The notes: generated from the sequence alone by a model not told the origin. DNA of 56,192 bases from Acidimicrobiales bacterium (GCA_013003535.1 JABDIY010000004.1:1-56192), one strand, 5' to 3'; shown: positions 16,136 through 25,384, numbered from the stretch's first letter. A program made the numbers and translations.

Positions 16136-16840
16136 TTACAGCTCGGCGAAGAGTGCTCGCGCGGCCGCAACGGGATCATCGGCCAGGGTGACCGCCCGGC
16201 CGATCACCAGAAGATCTGCGCCCGCGTCAAGTGCCTGTTTCGGTGTGACGGCTTTGGGCTGATCGTGGCGTTCAGCACCCGCCGCGCGAATCCCCGGGGT
16301 CACCCGAATGATACGGGGTGCCATCTCGCCGACGCTCTTCAGGTCGGCTGCAGAACACACGATCCCGCCGCAGCCAGCTTCGATGGCAAGGCGGAGACGA
16401 TTGGGCACGATGTGATCGGGAGCAGAGTCGTCGCTCGTGAGAACGGTGATGGCGAGAGCCGTAGGAGGAGCCAGTCCCGCGTTGGAGGCACCTTCAGCCA
16501 AGCCCTCGGCGCCGGCCCGCAACATCGCAGCTCCGCCGTGGGCGTGCATCGTAAGGTACGACACGCCCAGCGCACCCGCCACTCTGGATGCCTTCTTGAC
16601 GGTGGTTGGTATGTCGTGAAGCTTGAGGTCGAGAAAAACGTCGAGACCGTGATCCACCATGGCCCCGATGGCGTCGGGTCCGGCGGCGGTATACAGCTCC
16701 AACCCGACCTTGACCACACCAAACCAGGGCTTCAAATCACGCGCCAGGCGGTTGGCGTGGACGAGATCGTCAACATCGAGCGCCAAGGCCATTTTCTCGC
16801 GCAGCGATGCTGGCAGTCCGTTCGTTGCAGTTGTAGACAT
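16136..16840 (-). CDS. pyrF: Orotidine 5'-phosphate decarboxylase
   Basis: A 234-residue enzyme, last step to UMP. LALDVDDLVHANRLA (17-31), VKVGLELYTAAG (43-54) and the catalytic DLKLHDIPTTVKKA (70-83, Asp-x-Lys-x-x-Asp) are intact, of the E. coli/B. subtilis class rather than the larger mycobacterial class. MHAHGGAAML and TPGIRAAG follow. It starts 8 bases after the pyrD stop, the last pyr gene of the operon. Confidence 0.95.
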   Translation of the reverse strand: MSTTATNGLPASLREKMALALDVDDLVHANRLARDLKPWFGVVKVGLELYTAAGPDAIGAMVDHGLDVFLDLKLHDIPTTVKKASRVAGALGVSYLTMHAHGGAAMLRAGAEGLAEGASNAGLAPPTALAITVLTSDDSAPDHIVPNRLRLAIEAGCGGIVCSAADLKSVGEMAPRIIRVTPGIRAAGAERHDQPKAVTPKQALDAGADLLVIGRAVTLADDPVAAARALFAEL

Positions 16841-16848
16841 GAGGGGAG

Positions 16849-17787
16849 TTACTTTCTACGTTCGACCGGTGAGAGGTCAGCGGTCCCGATCAGGTCGGCG
16901 AATCGTTCGACCCCCTGCTTAGCACACCACTCCTGGGTGCCGCGGGTTAATCGGAAACACACCCGGGGGTCAGCGAAGTTGGCGGTACCAACCTGAACTG
17001 CGCTGGCACCAACGAGAGCGAATTCGATGACGTCGTCGACGCCGGTCACTCCCCCCGCAGCCACGATCGGCGCCGTCGGGTGGGCAGCATGGACTTCGGC
17101 CACCGCTCTCACCGCCAGTGGGTGTATTGCGGCACCAGAGACGCCGCCGGCACCGTTGCCGAGGCGAGGCCGACGCGTGATGGGATCAACACTGAGACCG
17201 AAGTACGTGTTCGCTACTGTCACTGCTTCAGCACCCGCTTTCAAAGCAGCTCCTGCAACAGCGGTGAGTAAACCGCCAGCATTGGGGCTCAGCTTGGCCC
17301 ACCGAGGTCTTCCTGTGGCTGCGGTGGCGGCGATAACCGAAGCGGTGGCGTCCACCGAGTGCGCAAAGAGTTCGTTGCCCTTCTCGGTATTAGGGCAGCT
17401 GATATTGACCTCGACCGCAATAACTTCGGGGGGCAACGAAGCCACCATCGTTGCCGCCTCCTCGTATTCATCGACTGAGCGCCCCCAGATCGAGACGACG
17501 ATTGCCGCTCCCGCCTTGATCAGATCGGGAAGGTGATCCCGGCGCCATGCGTCGATACCCGGGCCCTGCAGGCCAACCGAGTTGATCATTCCAGCAGGTG
17601 TTTGATGCACTCGGACTGGGGGGTTCCCTTCCCATGGTCGTGGGAGCAATGATTTCACCACCACGGCGCCGAGCGTGCCGAGATCACCAAAAGCGCCGAG
17701 TTCAGCACCATGACCGGCCGTTCCCGAGGCTGGCATCACCGGCGAAGCCAGTTGGATCGAACCGACGCGGCAGGAGATGTCGGTCAA
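16849..17787 (-). CDS. pyrD: Dihydroorotate dehydrogenase, class 1 type
   Basis: About 312 residues with the start taken at TTG 17787, which overlaps the carB stop as TTGA and gives the family-typical N-terminus (Met-Thr-Asp-Ile-Ser-Cys-Arg-Val-Gly). A GTG at 17841 would add 18 residues inside carB. FMN-site motifs include [26 protein letters not shown] and [13 protein letters not shown]; the Cys in NISCPN is the class 1 catalytic base (class 2 enzymes have Ser). Class 1B enzymes pair with the PyrK electron-transfer subunit, but no pyrK is in the window. Oxidises dihydroorotate to orotate. Confidence 0.9.
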   Translation of the reverse strand: MTDISCRVGSIQLASPVMPASGTAGHGAELGAFGDLGTLGAVVVKSLLPRPWEGNPPVRVHQTPAGMINSVGLQGPGIDAWRRDHLPDLIKAGAAIVVSIWGRSVDEYEEAATMVASLPPEVIAVEVNISCPNTEKGNELFAHSVDATASVIAATAATGRPRWAKLSPNAGGLLTAVAGAALKAGAEAVTVANTYFGLSVDPITRRPRLGNGAGGVSGAAIHPLAVRAVAEVHAAHPTAPIVAAGGVTGVDDVIEFALVGASAVQVGTANFADPRVCFRLTRGTQEWCAKQGVERFADLIGTADLSPVERRK

Positions 17788-20700
17788 CGCAATGCCCGTA
17801 TCGATTGGAGCGAACGAACCTCCAGCGGTGCCTTGGTCCACTCGGCCAAGCCGATCGAGATGGCCTCGGCCGCCGCCAGCGTGGTAATCAACGGTACGGA
17901 GTGAATGGAGGCCGCCGTACGGATGTAGGACCCGTCAGCGCGAGCGCCGCGACCCTTCGGCGAGTTGATGACGAGCGACACCTCCCCCGCTTTGATGGCA
18001 TCGACTGCCGTGCGAGCACCCCGCCGGTTTTCCTCGTCACCGAGTTTGGCCAGAACCTCCCGCACCGTGATTCCAGCCTCGGCCAGCGCCTGAGCGGTGC
18101 CTTCGGTGGCTACGAACCGGTAGCCCAAGGCGGCCAGGTTCTTGGCAACCTCCGTGCCCCGAACCTTGTCGCGGTCGGCGAGGGAAAGAAAAATCGAACC
18201 GGTCTCCGGGTGGTCCGGGGATAGCTCCATTCCGGCTCCCAACTGGGCCTTCACGAAGGCCAGCCCGGGTGAAACATCAATTCCCATGACCTCGCCCGTG
18301 CTACGCATCTCCGGCCCCAGGAGCGCATCGGTCTCCGGGAAACGGTTGAACGGCAGTACGGCTTCTTTGACCGCATACAGGCCAGAACCGGTATCACCGG
18401 GAACCGGCAGCCTGACGAGTCCCTCGGCTTCGACCTCAGCCAGCGTGGCGCCGGCCATCAGCCGGGCCGCAATCTTCGCAAGCGGTCGATCGGTTGCCTT
18501 GGCCACGAAGGGAACGGTCCGGGACGCTCGTGGGTTCGCCTCGATCACGAAGACCGCATCGCTCCCATTACCGTTGCCGCCAACCTGTACCGCAAACTGG
18601 ACGTTGATGAGACCCACCACGTCCAGTTCCGTGGCGATGCTTCGCACGTGATCCTCCAGAACAGCGATGGTGGCTGCGGACAAGTTGGGGGGCGGAAGAA
18701 CACAGGCCGAGTCTCCGGAGTGGACCCCAGCCTCCTCGACGTGCTCCATCACACCGCCGATCATGGTGGCGCCCGTGTGATCACGGAGGGCGTCTACGTC
18801 TACCTCAGTGGCGTCGTCGAGGAACTGGTCGATCAGAACCGGTCTCTCGGCGGACAATCCCCCTTCGCGACCCAGCGTGCCATCGGCGGCCATCGCCTTC
18901 ATGGCGGTGCTCAGGTCCTCGTCGGAAAAGACGATCTCCATCGCCCGACCGCCCAGCACGTAGCTTGGTCGAAGCAACACCGGATACCCCACTTCGTTGG
19001 CGATTTGGGTGGCCTGGGCCACACCATTCGCGGTGCCACCGGGTGGTTGGGGTAGCTCGAGGCGTTCACACAGCGCAGCCCAGGTCTCGCGATCCTCGGC
19101 GGCATCAATGCTGGCTGGAGACGTCCCGAGCACCAGGTCCGCCGGCAGTAGCGATGCCAGTTTCAGCGGGGTCTGACCGCCGAGACCAACGATCACTCCC
19201 ACCGGATCCTCAACCTCGATGACGTTCATGACGTCTTCGTAGGTCAGCGGCTCGAAATAGAGACGATCAGAGGTGTCATAATCGGTACTGACCGTCTCGG
19301 GATTGCAGTTGATCATGACTGTCTCGAAGCCGGCGTCAGCCAGAGCGAAACTGGCATGGACACAGCAGTAGTCGAACTCGATTCCCTGGCCGATCCGGTT
19401 TGGCCCCGAGCCGAGAATGATCACGCGGGGCTTTCGGCTGGGACGCACTTCACTTTCGTCTTCATAGGTGGAGTAGTGATACGGCGTAAACGCCTCGAAC
19501 TCTCCGGCACATGTATCAACGGTCTTGTAGGTTGGCGCAACCCCGGCTGCCAATCGCGTTGCACGAACGCTGGCTTCGGTACATGCATCGCCGTCGGATC
19601 GGCTCAGCAGCCCTGCCAGTTGGGTGTCGGAGAACCCCAGTTGTTTTGCTCGGCGCCACTGCAACCTGGTGAGGCCGGTAATGTCTAGCCCGCTGAGCGC
19701 CGCCGCCTCTTGAGTGATGGCCAACATCTGGTCGATGAACCACGGATCGATTTGGGTGAGTTCGTGAATCTCCTCGACCGAGAGCCCCCGTCGCAGCCCT
19801 TCTTCCACCTGGAAAAGCCGTTGGGGCGTGGCGATAGACATCGCCTTCTGGAGATCGACGTCGGAAAGGTCATCGAACGGATTCGACTCGGGCCCGTAGT
19901 TCAGCCCGACGTATCCCTGTTCCAAGGACCGACAGGCCTTCTGAAGACTCTCGGGGAACGTGCGCCCGATCGCCATGACTTCACCAACGCTCTGCATGGA
20001 GGTCCCCAGAACGCCTTTGGTGCCGGGGAACTTCTCGAAGTTCCAGCGAGGAATCTTGATCACCACGTAATCGATGACCGGCTCGAAACTGGCCGGTGTT
20101 GCGGTGGTGATGTCGTTGGTGATCTCGTCGAGCGTGTACCCGATGGCCAACTTGGCTGCAATCTTGGCGATTGGGAAACCCGTGGCCTTCGACGCGAGTG
20201 CGGAGGACCGGCTCACCCGGGGGTTCATCTCGATCACCACCATTCGACCAGTTTCGGGATGCACGGCGAACTGGACGTTGGACCCACCGGTCTCCACTCC
20301 GATGCGCCGCAACACCGCAAATGCAGCATTACGCATCTCCTGGTACTCAACGTCGGTCAGCGTCTGGATCGGAGCGACCGTGATGGAATCACCCGTATGC
20401 ACTCCCATAGGGTCGATGTTCTCGATGCCACAGATGATCACCTGATTGTCGAGACGGTCCCGCATGACCTCCAGCTCATATTCTTTCCACCCCGTGATGG
20501 ACTCCTCAACGAGGATTTCGCCAACGGGGCTGGCATCAATGCCGTTCTGACAAATCGTCAGAAATTCTGCAGGGGTAGTAGCGATTCCCGTGCCGCGGCC
20601 GCCGAGGATATAAGCCGGCCGTATGATCACCGGCAGGTCGATGGTTTCGAGGACTGCGTGCGCCTCGTCCATGCTGGTCGCTATTCCGCTCCGAGGCACG

Positions 20701-21125
20701 TCGAGGCCGATTTCTATCATCGCGTCCTTGAACTTGCTTCGGTTCTCCGCCGTCTCGATCGCCTCGGCGTCCGCACCGATCATCTCGACGCCATGCTGCT
20801 CGAGCACACCCAACGCATCGAGTTCCATGGCCAGATTGAGCGCTGTCTGCCCACCCAAGGTAGGTAACACGGCTTGGGGCTTCTCTATCTCGATGATTCT
20901 GGTGAGAACCGATGCGGTCAGAGGTTCCACGTACGTGGCATCCGCAAAATCGGGGTCGGTCATGATCGTTGCCGGATTGGAGTTGGCCAATACCACTCGA
21001 TAACCCTCTTCGCGAAGAACCCGGCATGCCTGAGTACCTGAATAATCGAACTCGCACGCCTGGCCGATCACGATCGGCCCGGATCCGATCACCAGGATGG
21101 TGGAAATATCGGTTCGCTTGCCCAT
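17784..21125 (-). CDS. carB: Carbamoyl-phosphate synthase, large subunit
   Basis: About 1113 residues from the ATG at 21125 ([17 protein letters not shown]); the longer open frame is out-of-family. Two homologous ATP-grasp halves are visible: [20 protein letters not shown] begins the first and [20 protein letters not shown] the second, each followed by the [18 protein letters not shown] or [18 protein letters not shown] metal/ATP motif. The C-terminal domain (about 950-1113, with [20 protein letters not shown]) is the MGS-like allosteric domain. Makes carbamoyl phosphate with CarA for pyrimidines and arginine. Starts one base inside the carA stop (TGATG). Confidence 0.97.
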   Translation of the reverse strand: MGKRTDISTILVIGSGPIVIGQACEFDYSGTQACRVLREEGYRVVLANSNPATIMTDPDFADATYVEPLTASVLTRIIEIEKPQAVLPTLGGQTALNLAMELDALGVLEQHGVEMIGADAEAIETAENRSKFKDAMIEIGLDVPRSGIATSMDEAHAVLETIDLPVIIRPAYILGGRGTGIATTPAEFLTICQNGIDASPVGEILVEESITGWKEYELEVMRDRLDNQVIICGIENIDPMGVHTGDSITVAPIQTLTDVEYQEMRNAAFAVLRRIGVETGGSNVQFAVHPETGRMVVIEMNPRVSRSSALASKATGFPIAKIAAKLAIGYTLDEITNDITTATPASFEPVIDYVVIKIPRWNFEKFPGTKGVLGTSMQSVGEVMAIGRTFPESLQKACRSLEQGYVGLNYGPESNPFDDLSDVDLQKAMSIATPQRLFQVEEGLRRGLSVEEIHELTQIDPWFIDQMLAITQEAAALSGLDITGLTRLQWRRAKQLGFSDTQLAGLLSRSDGDACTEASVRATRLAAGVAPTYKTVDTCAGEFEAFTPYHYSTYEDESEVRPSRKPRVIILGSGPNRIGQGIEFDYCCVHASFALADAGFETVMINCNPETVSTDYDTSDRLYFEPLTYEDVMNVIEVEDPVGVIVGLGGQTPLKLASLLPADLVLGTSPASIDAAEDRETWAALCERLELPQPPGGTANGVAQATQIANEVGYPVLLRPSYVLGGRAMEIVFSDEDLSTAMKAMAADGTLGREGGLSAERPVLIDQFLDDATEVDVDALRDHTGATMIGGVMEHVEEAGVHSGDSACVLPPPNLSAATIAVLEDHVRSIATELDVVGLINVQFAVQVGGNGNGSDAVFVIEANPRASRTVPFVAKATDRPLAKIAARLMAGATLAEVEAEGLVRLPVPGDTGSGLYAVKEAVLPFNRFPETDALLGPEMRSTGEVMGIDVSPGLAFVKAQLGAGMELSPDHPETGSIFLSLADRDKVRGTEVAKNLAALGYRFVATEGTAQALAEAGITVREVLAKLGDEENRRGARTAVDAIKAGEVSLVINSPKGRGARADGSYIRTAASIHSVPLITTLAAAEAISIGLAEWTKAPLEVRSLQSIRALR

Positions 21126-22267
21126 CAGTTCCCTCTTTCTGCCATGAGATCCTGGAAACGCTGGAAGAGGTACCGACTGTCGTGCGGCCCGGGGCTGGCC
21201 TCCGGATGGTGTTGCACACTGAACGCGGGAGCTCCATCCACCCGTATTCCTTCGCAAACACCGTCGTTGAGGTTTACGTGCGTTACGTGCGCCCGGCCGC
21301 CGATCGATTGGGCATCGACGGCGAAGTTGTGGTTCTGACTGGTGATCTCCACCTTGCCGGTGGTCTCATCGCGAACCGGATGATTGGCGCCGTGATGGCC
21401 AAACGGCAGCTTTACGATCGTGCCGCCGATCGCAGTGGACAATAATTGATGACCCAGGCATATACCGAAGACGGGAACCTCCCCGAGCAATTGCTTGATG
21501 GTCTGGGTGGCATAGGGAACGGTGCCTGGGTCGCCGGGGCCGTTGGACAGAAATACACCGTCGGGATTCATGGCGAGAACTTCAGCTGCGGGCGTGGCTG
21601 CAGGTACCACCTCGACCGTGGCGAATTGGGCCAACTGTTGACCGATTGAGGTCTTCATTCCGAAGTCAAGAGCCACAACGCGGAATGCACCATTTCCAAT
21701 GGTGTAGGCCCTCGGCGTGGTCACGGTTGCAACGAGATCAACTCCGTCGGTGCCCGGCTCGCGATCTGCGGCCGCGGCGAGTTGTTCCAACGATTGTGCG
21801 TCGGGTCCCTCGACAGCGCCGAATGCCCCGACCACGGTTCCGGTGGTACGAATGAGGCGGGTTAGCCGGCGGGTGTCAATTCCACTGAGGCCGGGGAGGC
21901 CTTGAGTTTCCAGGAAGCTCTGGATGCCTTGTTCGTTTCGGTAGTTTGAAGCTCTTCGAGATAGCTCTCGGACGATGACACCCCGGCTGAAAACCCCCCG
22001 GCTTTCGGCATCGTTCGCATTGGTGCCGTAATTACCAATGTGGGGATAGGTGAACGTGATGATCTGCCCGGCATACGACGGGTCCGTAATAATCTCTTGG
22101 TATCCCGAGTGAGCCGTATTGAACACCACCTCACCGGCGGCGATTCCGCCCGGAGGGCTTGCCCCGATGAGCTCTCCTTCAAAGACTGAACCGTCGGCCA
22201 GCACAAGCGCCGCAGCCGTGGGAGTCCTGCCGATGGCTACACCTCGATCGCCGATCGCCGCGGTCAT
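21125..22267 (-). CDS. carA: Carbamoyl-phosphate synthase, small (glutaminase) subunit
   Basis: A 380-residue protein. The N-terminal CarA domain has [20 protein letters not shown]; the class I glutamine amidotransferase domain has [11 protein letters not shown], the nucleophile Cys in [13 protein letters not shown] (about 269) and the His/Glu pair in [15 protein letters not shown]. It releases ammonia from glutamine and channels it to CarB. Its start overlaps the pyrC stop (ATGA). Confidence 0.97.
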   Translation of the reverse strand: MTAAIGDRGVAIGRTPTAAALVLADGSVFEGELIGASPPGGIAAGEVVFNTAHSGYQEIITDPSYAGQIITFTYPHIGNYGTNANDAESRGVFSRGVIVRELSRRASNYRNEQGIQSFLETQGLPGLSGIDTRRLTRLIRTTGTVVGAFGAVEGPDAQSLEQLAAAADREPGTDGVDLVATVTTPRAYTIGNGAFRVVALDFGMKTSIGQQLAQFATVEVVPAATPAAEVLAMNPDGVFLSNGPGDPGTVPYATQTIKQLLGEVPVFGICLGHQLLSTAIGGTIVKLPFGHHGANHPVRDETTGKVEITSQNHNFAVDAQSIGGRAHVTHVNLNDGVCEGIRVDGAPAFSVQHHPEASPGPHDSRYLFQRFQDLMAERGN

Positions 22268-23562
22268 CGGGTGACCTCGAAATTCGCCAACACCTGTTCG
22301 CCTCGATAGAACGTGTGGCGGACCCGACCGTTGAGTTGGCGCCCCTCAAATGGGGTGTTTCGAGCGATGCTGGCCAGATTGTCGCCCCGGACGGTCCAGC
22401 GATGTTCCAGATCGATGACTGCAATGTTGGCGTGCCGACCCGGAGACAGGGCCGACCCCTGATGGTCGCTGAGCCCGGCGATGGCGGCAGGCCGCCATGT
22501 GAAGAGGGCGAGAAGGTCAGTGAGAGGGAGCTCCAGCTCGGTGTAGGCCAATGCGAACGCCGTTTCGAGGCCGAGCATCCCCGGCGGGGCATCGTCGAAG
22601 GATCGATCCTTCGATTCTGGGGTATGCGGGGCATGATCGGTGGCGATGGCATCGATCGTTCCATCGGCGAGACCGGCCCGTACCGCGGCCACATCATGGG
22701 CCGTACGCAGTGGCGGGTGCACCTTGAAAACCGGATCGAAGCCAGCGCAGCTGGCATCAGTGAGGGTGAAATGATGAGGCGTTGCCTCGGCGGTAACCGG
22801 AAGGCCGCCAGCCTTGGCAGCCCGAACCATCGCCACACTGCCGGCGGTCGAGAGGTGCTGAAAGTGGACATGTACGCCGGTAAGTCGAGCGAGAGTGATG
22901 TCGCGCATGACCATCAGGTCCTCGGCTTCGGAGGGTTGCCCACCCAATCCCAGCTTGGCGCTCCACTCCCCCTCATGCATCACGCCGCCCTCGGTCAGGG
23001 CCTCCACCTCGCAGTGTTGAGCTAGAACGACCGGGGACCCGCCGTTGGGCAGTCCGCCGGCGTATTCCAAGGCTCGGCGCATGAACCGCGCATCCTGCAC
23101 GCCGTTGCCATCGTCGGTAAAGATCCGCACGCCGGCGCCAAGAAGCTCACCCATTGGCGACAGCTGTTCACCGTTTCGACCGATCGAAATAGCCGCCGAC
23201 GGTGAGATCTCACAGAGAGCCTGCCGGCCGGCGGCGAGGACCTGTTCGACGACTGACGCCGAATCCATGGCGGGGTTGGTGTTGGGCATTGCGACAACGG
23301 CGGTGAACCCGCCCCGTGCTGCCGCCCGGCTGCCCGTGAGGATTGTTTCAGCAGCCTCCAAACCCGGCTCCCGTAGGTGAACGTGCAGGTCGACAAATCC
23401 CGGCGAGACCACCAGCCCTTCGCAATCGATTTCGGTTTCTGCGGCGAGGCCGGTTCCAACTTCGGTGATCATGCCGCTGCTGGTATCGATCACCACGTCG
23501 GCGATTCGGTCTCCGGCGTAGTCGATCAAGCGCCCGTCTTTCAGGACAATGGTCTGGCTCAT
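22264..23562 (-). CDS. pyrC: Dihydroorotase
   Basis: A 432-residue amidohydrolase closing carbamoyl aspartate to dihydroorotate. DLHVHLREPG (57-66) provides the first two zinc histidines; MPNTNPAMDS is the substrate motif; IATDHAPHTPESKD carries the catalytic Asp. This is the class I (longer, B. subtilis-type) enzyme, usually associated with PyrB. Start overlaps the pyrB stop (ATGA). Confidence 0.96.
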   Translation of the reverse strand: MSQTIVLKDGRLIDYAGDRIADVVIDTSSGMITEVGTGLAAETEIDCEGLVVSPGFVDLHVHLREPGLEAAETILTGSRAAARGGFTAVVAMPNTNPAMDSASVVEQVLAAGRQALCEISPSAAISIGRNGEQLSPMGELLGAGVRIFTDDGNGVQDARFMRRALEYAGGLPNGGSPVVLAQHCEVEALTEGGVMHEGEWSAKLGLGGQPSEAEDLMVMRDITLARLTGVHVHFQHLSTAGSVAMVRAAKAGGLPVTAEATPHHFTLTDASCAGFDPVFKVHPPLRTAHDVAAVRAGLADGTIDAIATDHAPHTPESKDRSFDDAPPGMLGLETAFALAYTELELPLTDLLALFTWRPAAIAGLSDHQGSALSPGRHANIAVIDLEHRWTVRGDNLASIARNTPFEGRQLNGRVRHTFYRGEQVLANFEVTR

Positions 23563-24647
23563 GAAGCGGTCTCCTGCACCGGGGTGGCGGCGGTCGGTTC
23601 GGTGAGATTGAGGGTTTGTGTGGAGTCGAGAACGGGCCCGTCCCCGGTCGCGGCATCACCGTCTGGGGCTCTTTGGCCCGGATTCGAGACGGCGTCAGGG
23701 TCGAAATCCCCGCTGACGTCGCGGAACTGGCCCGGACCGAGCAACTGGTACATGACGGCCATTCGCACGCTGACCCCCGCAGCAACCTGGGCCGTGATGA
23801 GCGAGGCCTCTGAATCGGCGACATCAGCATCGATTTCGACGCCACGGTTGATGGGGCCGGGATGCATGACCACGGCGTGGGACGCCATCTTGGCAGCTCT
23901 GTCAACCGTGAGGCCATACATCGTCCGGTACTCCCGAATGCTCGGCAGGGCGGCATCGGCTATGCGTTCGTTCTGAATCCGAAGCATGTAGGCAACATCG
24001 ATCGAGCCGATGACCGAGTCGATACTGCGGACCACTTGGACCGGGTCGCCAAACATCTCTGTTGAGGAGTGCGGTGGCAGCAACGTATGCGGTCCGCAGA
24101 CCAGCACCTCGGCCCCCATCTTGGTGAACAGCGCAACATTGGAGCGAGCCACCCGAGAATTGAGGATGTCACCGCACAGCAGCACGCGTTTGCCGGCGAT
24201 ATCTCCGATTGTGGTCCTCAGCGTGTAAAGATCGAGCAACGCCTGCGTGGGGTGCTGATGGCGTCCGTCGCCAGCGTTCACTACCGCTGCAGTGGTGTAC
24301 CGACTTATCGCGGCCGGCACGCCGGGGTGGGGGTGGCGAACAACCAGGGCATCGACTCCCATAGCACTGATGGTTTCTACCGTGTCCCGAATTGATTCGC
24401 CCTTACTCAACGATGACGCACCGGCAGCGAAGGTGGCCACATCGGCAGAGAGCCGCCGAGCGGCGAGATCGAAACTCGATCGGGTGCGGGTCGAGTCCTC
24501 GAAGAACGCCATGATCACCGTCTTGCCGCGAAGAGCGGGCACCTTGGGGACCGACCGCCGCAGCACCTCTGCAAACGACGTGGAGAGTTCCATGAGCCGT
24601 TCCACGTCGTCTACGGACAAATCGTCGATTGACAGAAGTTGGTTCAT
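23559..24647 (-). CDS. pyrB: Aspartate carbamoyltransferase with a C-terminal tail
   Basis: A 362-residue enzyme. FFEDSTRTRSSFDLAARRL (48-66) is the carbamoyl-phosphate site; HPHPGVPA, HQHPTQALLDLY and MHPGPINRGVEI complete the active site. The catalytic domain ends near residue 310; about 50 extra residues rich in Asp, Pro, Thr and Gly follow (FRDVSGDFDPDAVSNP onward), absent from the B. subtilis and E. coli chains. The tail is low in hydrophobic residues and probably disordered. Condenses carbamoyl phosphate with aspartate. Start overlaps the pyrR stop (ATGA). Confidence 0.95.
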   Translation of the reverse strand: MNQLLSIDDLSVDDVERLMELSTSFAEVLRRSVPKVPALRGKTVIMAFFEDSTRTRSSFDLAARRLSADVATFAAGASSLSKGESIRDTVETISAMGVDALVVRHPHPGVPAAISRYTTAAVVNAGDGRHQHPTQALLDLYTLRTTIGDIAGKRVLLCGDILNSRVARSNVALFTKMGAEVLVCGPHTLLPPHSSTEMFGDPVQVVRSIDSVIGSIDVAYMLRIQNERIADAALPSIREYRTMYGLTVDRAAKMASHAVVMHPGPINRGVEIDADVADSEASLITAQVAAGVSVRMAVMYQLLGPGQFRDVSGDFDPDAVSNPGQRAPDGDAATGDGPVLDSTQTLNLTEPTAATPVQETAS

Positions 24648-25219
24648 TGGTGTCCCCTCTGCATTTCGCCTAGCTGCACTCCGTCGAGGGTGGCGTTGAC
24701 AACCTCGGCTCGTCTGGTGGGCAGGTTCTTACCGACAAAGTCGGGCCGAATCGGCAGCTCGCGATGGCCCCGATCAACCATGACCGCCAGCTGAACCGCT
24801 CGCGCTCGGCCTTGATCGATGAGCGCGTCCAGCGCCGCTCGGATGGTTCGACCGGTGAACAACACATCGTCGACGAGCACGACGATACGACGATCAACAT
24901 CGAAGGTGATCTCGGTGTCTGCTTCGGGGAGGACCGGTCGTAAATTGATGTCGTCGCGATAGAAGGCAACATCGAGTTTGCCGATCAGAACCTCGGTCCC
25001 TTCGATATCTCGAAGCTGGCGCGCGATGGCGGAGGCAAACGGGACTCCCCCGGTCTGCAACCCGATCACGCAGACGTCTTGGAGACCCTCGTTGCGCTCG
25101 ATGATCTCATGAGCCATACGCCGAATTGCCCGGGCCACTGCGTCGCGATCCAACACGGTGGTCTTGGGCACAAAAACGCCCCCAAATGGGGGCGATAATT
25201 GGCGTTCTCGTTCAGCCAC
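24644..25219 (-). CDS. pyrR: PyrR, pyrimidine operon RNA-binding attenuator / uracil phosphoribosyltransferase
   Basis: A phosphoribosyltransferase-fold regulator. The PRPP loop is VVLVDDVLFTGRTIRAALDAL; GLQTGGVPFASAIARQL and VAFYRDDINLRP are also family positions. Two starts compete. GTG at 25219 has AGGAG six bases upstream (25230-25226) and gives 191 residues, close to the mycobacterial length, but the next 16 codons then span a terminator-like hairpin. GTG at 25171 gives 175 residues starting Met-Pro-Lys-Thr-Thr, right after the hairpin's U-tract. The first is preferred for its ribosome site and overlap with the leader ORF. PyrR bound to UMP/UTP lowers pyr expression, and the leader upstream has the expected binding loop. 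Confidence 0.92.
   Translation of the reverse strand: MAERERQLSPPFGGVFVPKTTVLDRDAVARAIRRMAHEIIERNEGLQDVCVIGLQTGGVPFASAIARQLRDIEGTEVLIGKLDVAFYRDDINLRPVLPEADTEITFDVDRRIVVLVDDVLFTGRTIRAALDALIDQGRARAVQLAVMVDRGHRELPIRPDFVGKNLPTRRAEVVNATLDGVQLGEMQRGHQ
25177..25194 (-). terminator. Intrinsic-terminator-like hairpin at the 5' end of pyrR
   Basis: On the minus strand CGCCCCC-ATTT-GGGGGCG forms a perfect 7-bp GC stem with a 4-base loop, followed at once by TTTTT (25176-25172). This is the strongest terminator-like element in the window. It lies about 25 bases after the GTG at 25219 and ends 1 base before the alternative GTG at 25171. If pyrR is translated from 25219 ribosomes would mask it; if not, transcription of the whole pyr operon could stop here. 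Confidence 0.7.
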
Positions 25220-25262
25220 AGCTGTCTCCTGATTGGAGGCAGCCTCGATGTGGGTACTGCAT
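25212..25262 (-). CDS. Putative 16-codon leader peptide upstream of pyrR
   Basis: ATG at 25262 has an excellent ribosome-binding site, GGGAGGAG (25276-25269) with 6 bases spacing. It encodes MQYPHRGCLQSGDSCG and stops at TGA 25214-25212, overlapping the pyrR GTG start (25219) by 8 bases in another frame. The composition shows no run of a regulatory amino acid, so its translation itself, rather than a specific codon, is likely to matter. The first two bases of the ribosome site are part of the PyrR-loop stem. Confidence 0.55.
   Translation of the reverse strand: MQYPHRGCLQSGDSCG
25221..25243 (-). promoter_or_regulatory. Hairpin covering the pyrR ribosome-binding site
   Basis: Minus-strand GCTG-C-CTCC-AATCA-GGAG-A-CAGC: 8 base pairs with one C-A mismatch and a 5-base loop. 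The 3' arm contains the AGGAG that precedes the GTG at 25219, so the folded state would block pyrR initiation. The hairpin lies inside the leader ORF and would be opened by a ribosome translating it. Confidence 0.55.
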
Positions 25263-25278
25263 TCTTTTCTCCTCCCGT

Positions 25279-25304
25279 ATGGGCCTCTCGGACCCATTTC
25301 ACGG
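25279..25304 (-). promoter_or_regulatory. PyrR-binding-loop-like hairpin in the pyr leader
   Basis: Minus strand CCGT-GAA-ATGGG-T-CC-GAGA-GG-CCCAT, closed by ACGG just downstream (25278-25275). The upper part TCC-GAGA-GG closely resembles the Bacillus PyrR anti-antiterminator consensus (UCC-NGNGA-GG) with the loop one base shorter, the purine-rich asymmetric bulge (GAA) and lower stem are also present. The lower stem's ACGG overlaps the leader ORF's ribosome-binding site. Confidence 0.6.
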
Positions 25305-25312
25305 CTGGGAAG

Positions 25313-25318
25313 AATCTA
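25313..25318 (-). promoter_or_regulatory. Candidate -10 (TAGATT) of the pyr operon
   Basis: TAGATT on the minus strand places a start about 7 bases downstream, near the A at 25306, so the RNA would begin almost exactly with the PyrR-loop stem. No clear -35. A TTGACG at 25428-25423 is too far upstream to pair with it. Confidence 0.35.
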
Positions 25319-25359
25319 CTCCGGCACCCCCGCCGCTTCCTCAGGAGCGACCCGAGTCT

Positions 25360-25384
25360 GTGAGAATTCCTGGCCGATTCTCAC
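25360..25384. promoter_or_regulatory. Perfect inverted repeat upstream of the pyr promoter
   Basis: GTGAGAAT-TCCTGGCCG-ATTCTCAC: 8-bp perfect arms, 9-base centre, located between the aldolase stop (25425) and the candidate pyr promoter. There is no following T-run in either direction, so it looks more like a protein-binding site than a terminator, though an RNA hairpin at the end of the aldolase transcript is possible. Confidence 0.4.

Noticed and set aside
19710-20867. A 385-codon plus-strand frame
   Set aside because: Antisense to carB; no recognisable domain and biased composition.
25281-25297. ATG at 25297 as the pyrR start
   Set aside because: It lies inside the PyrR-loop hairpin, has no ribosome site, and the encoded residues do not resemble PyrR N-termini.
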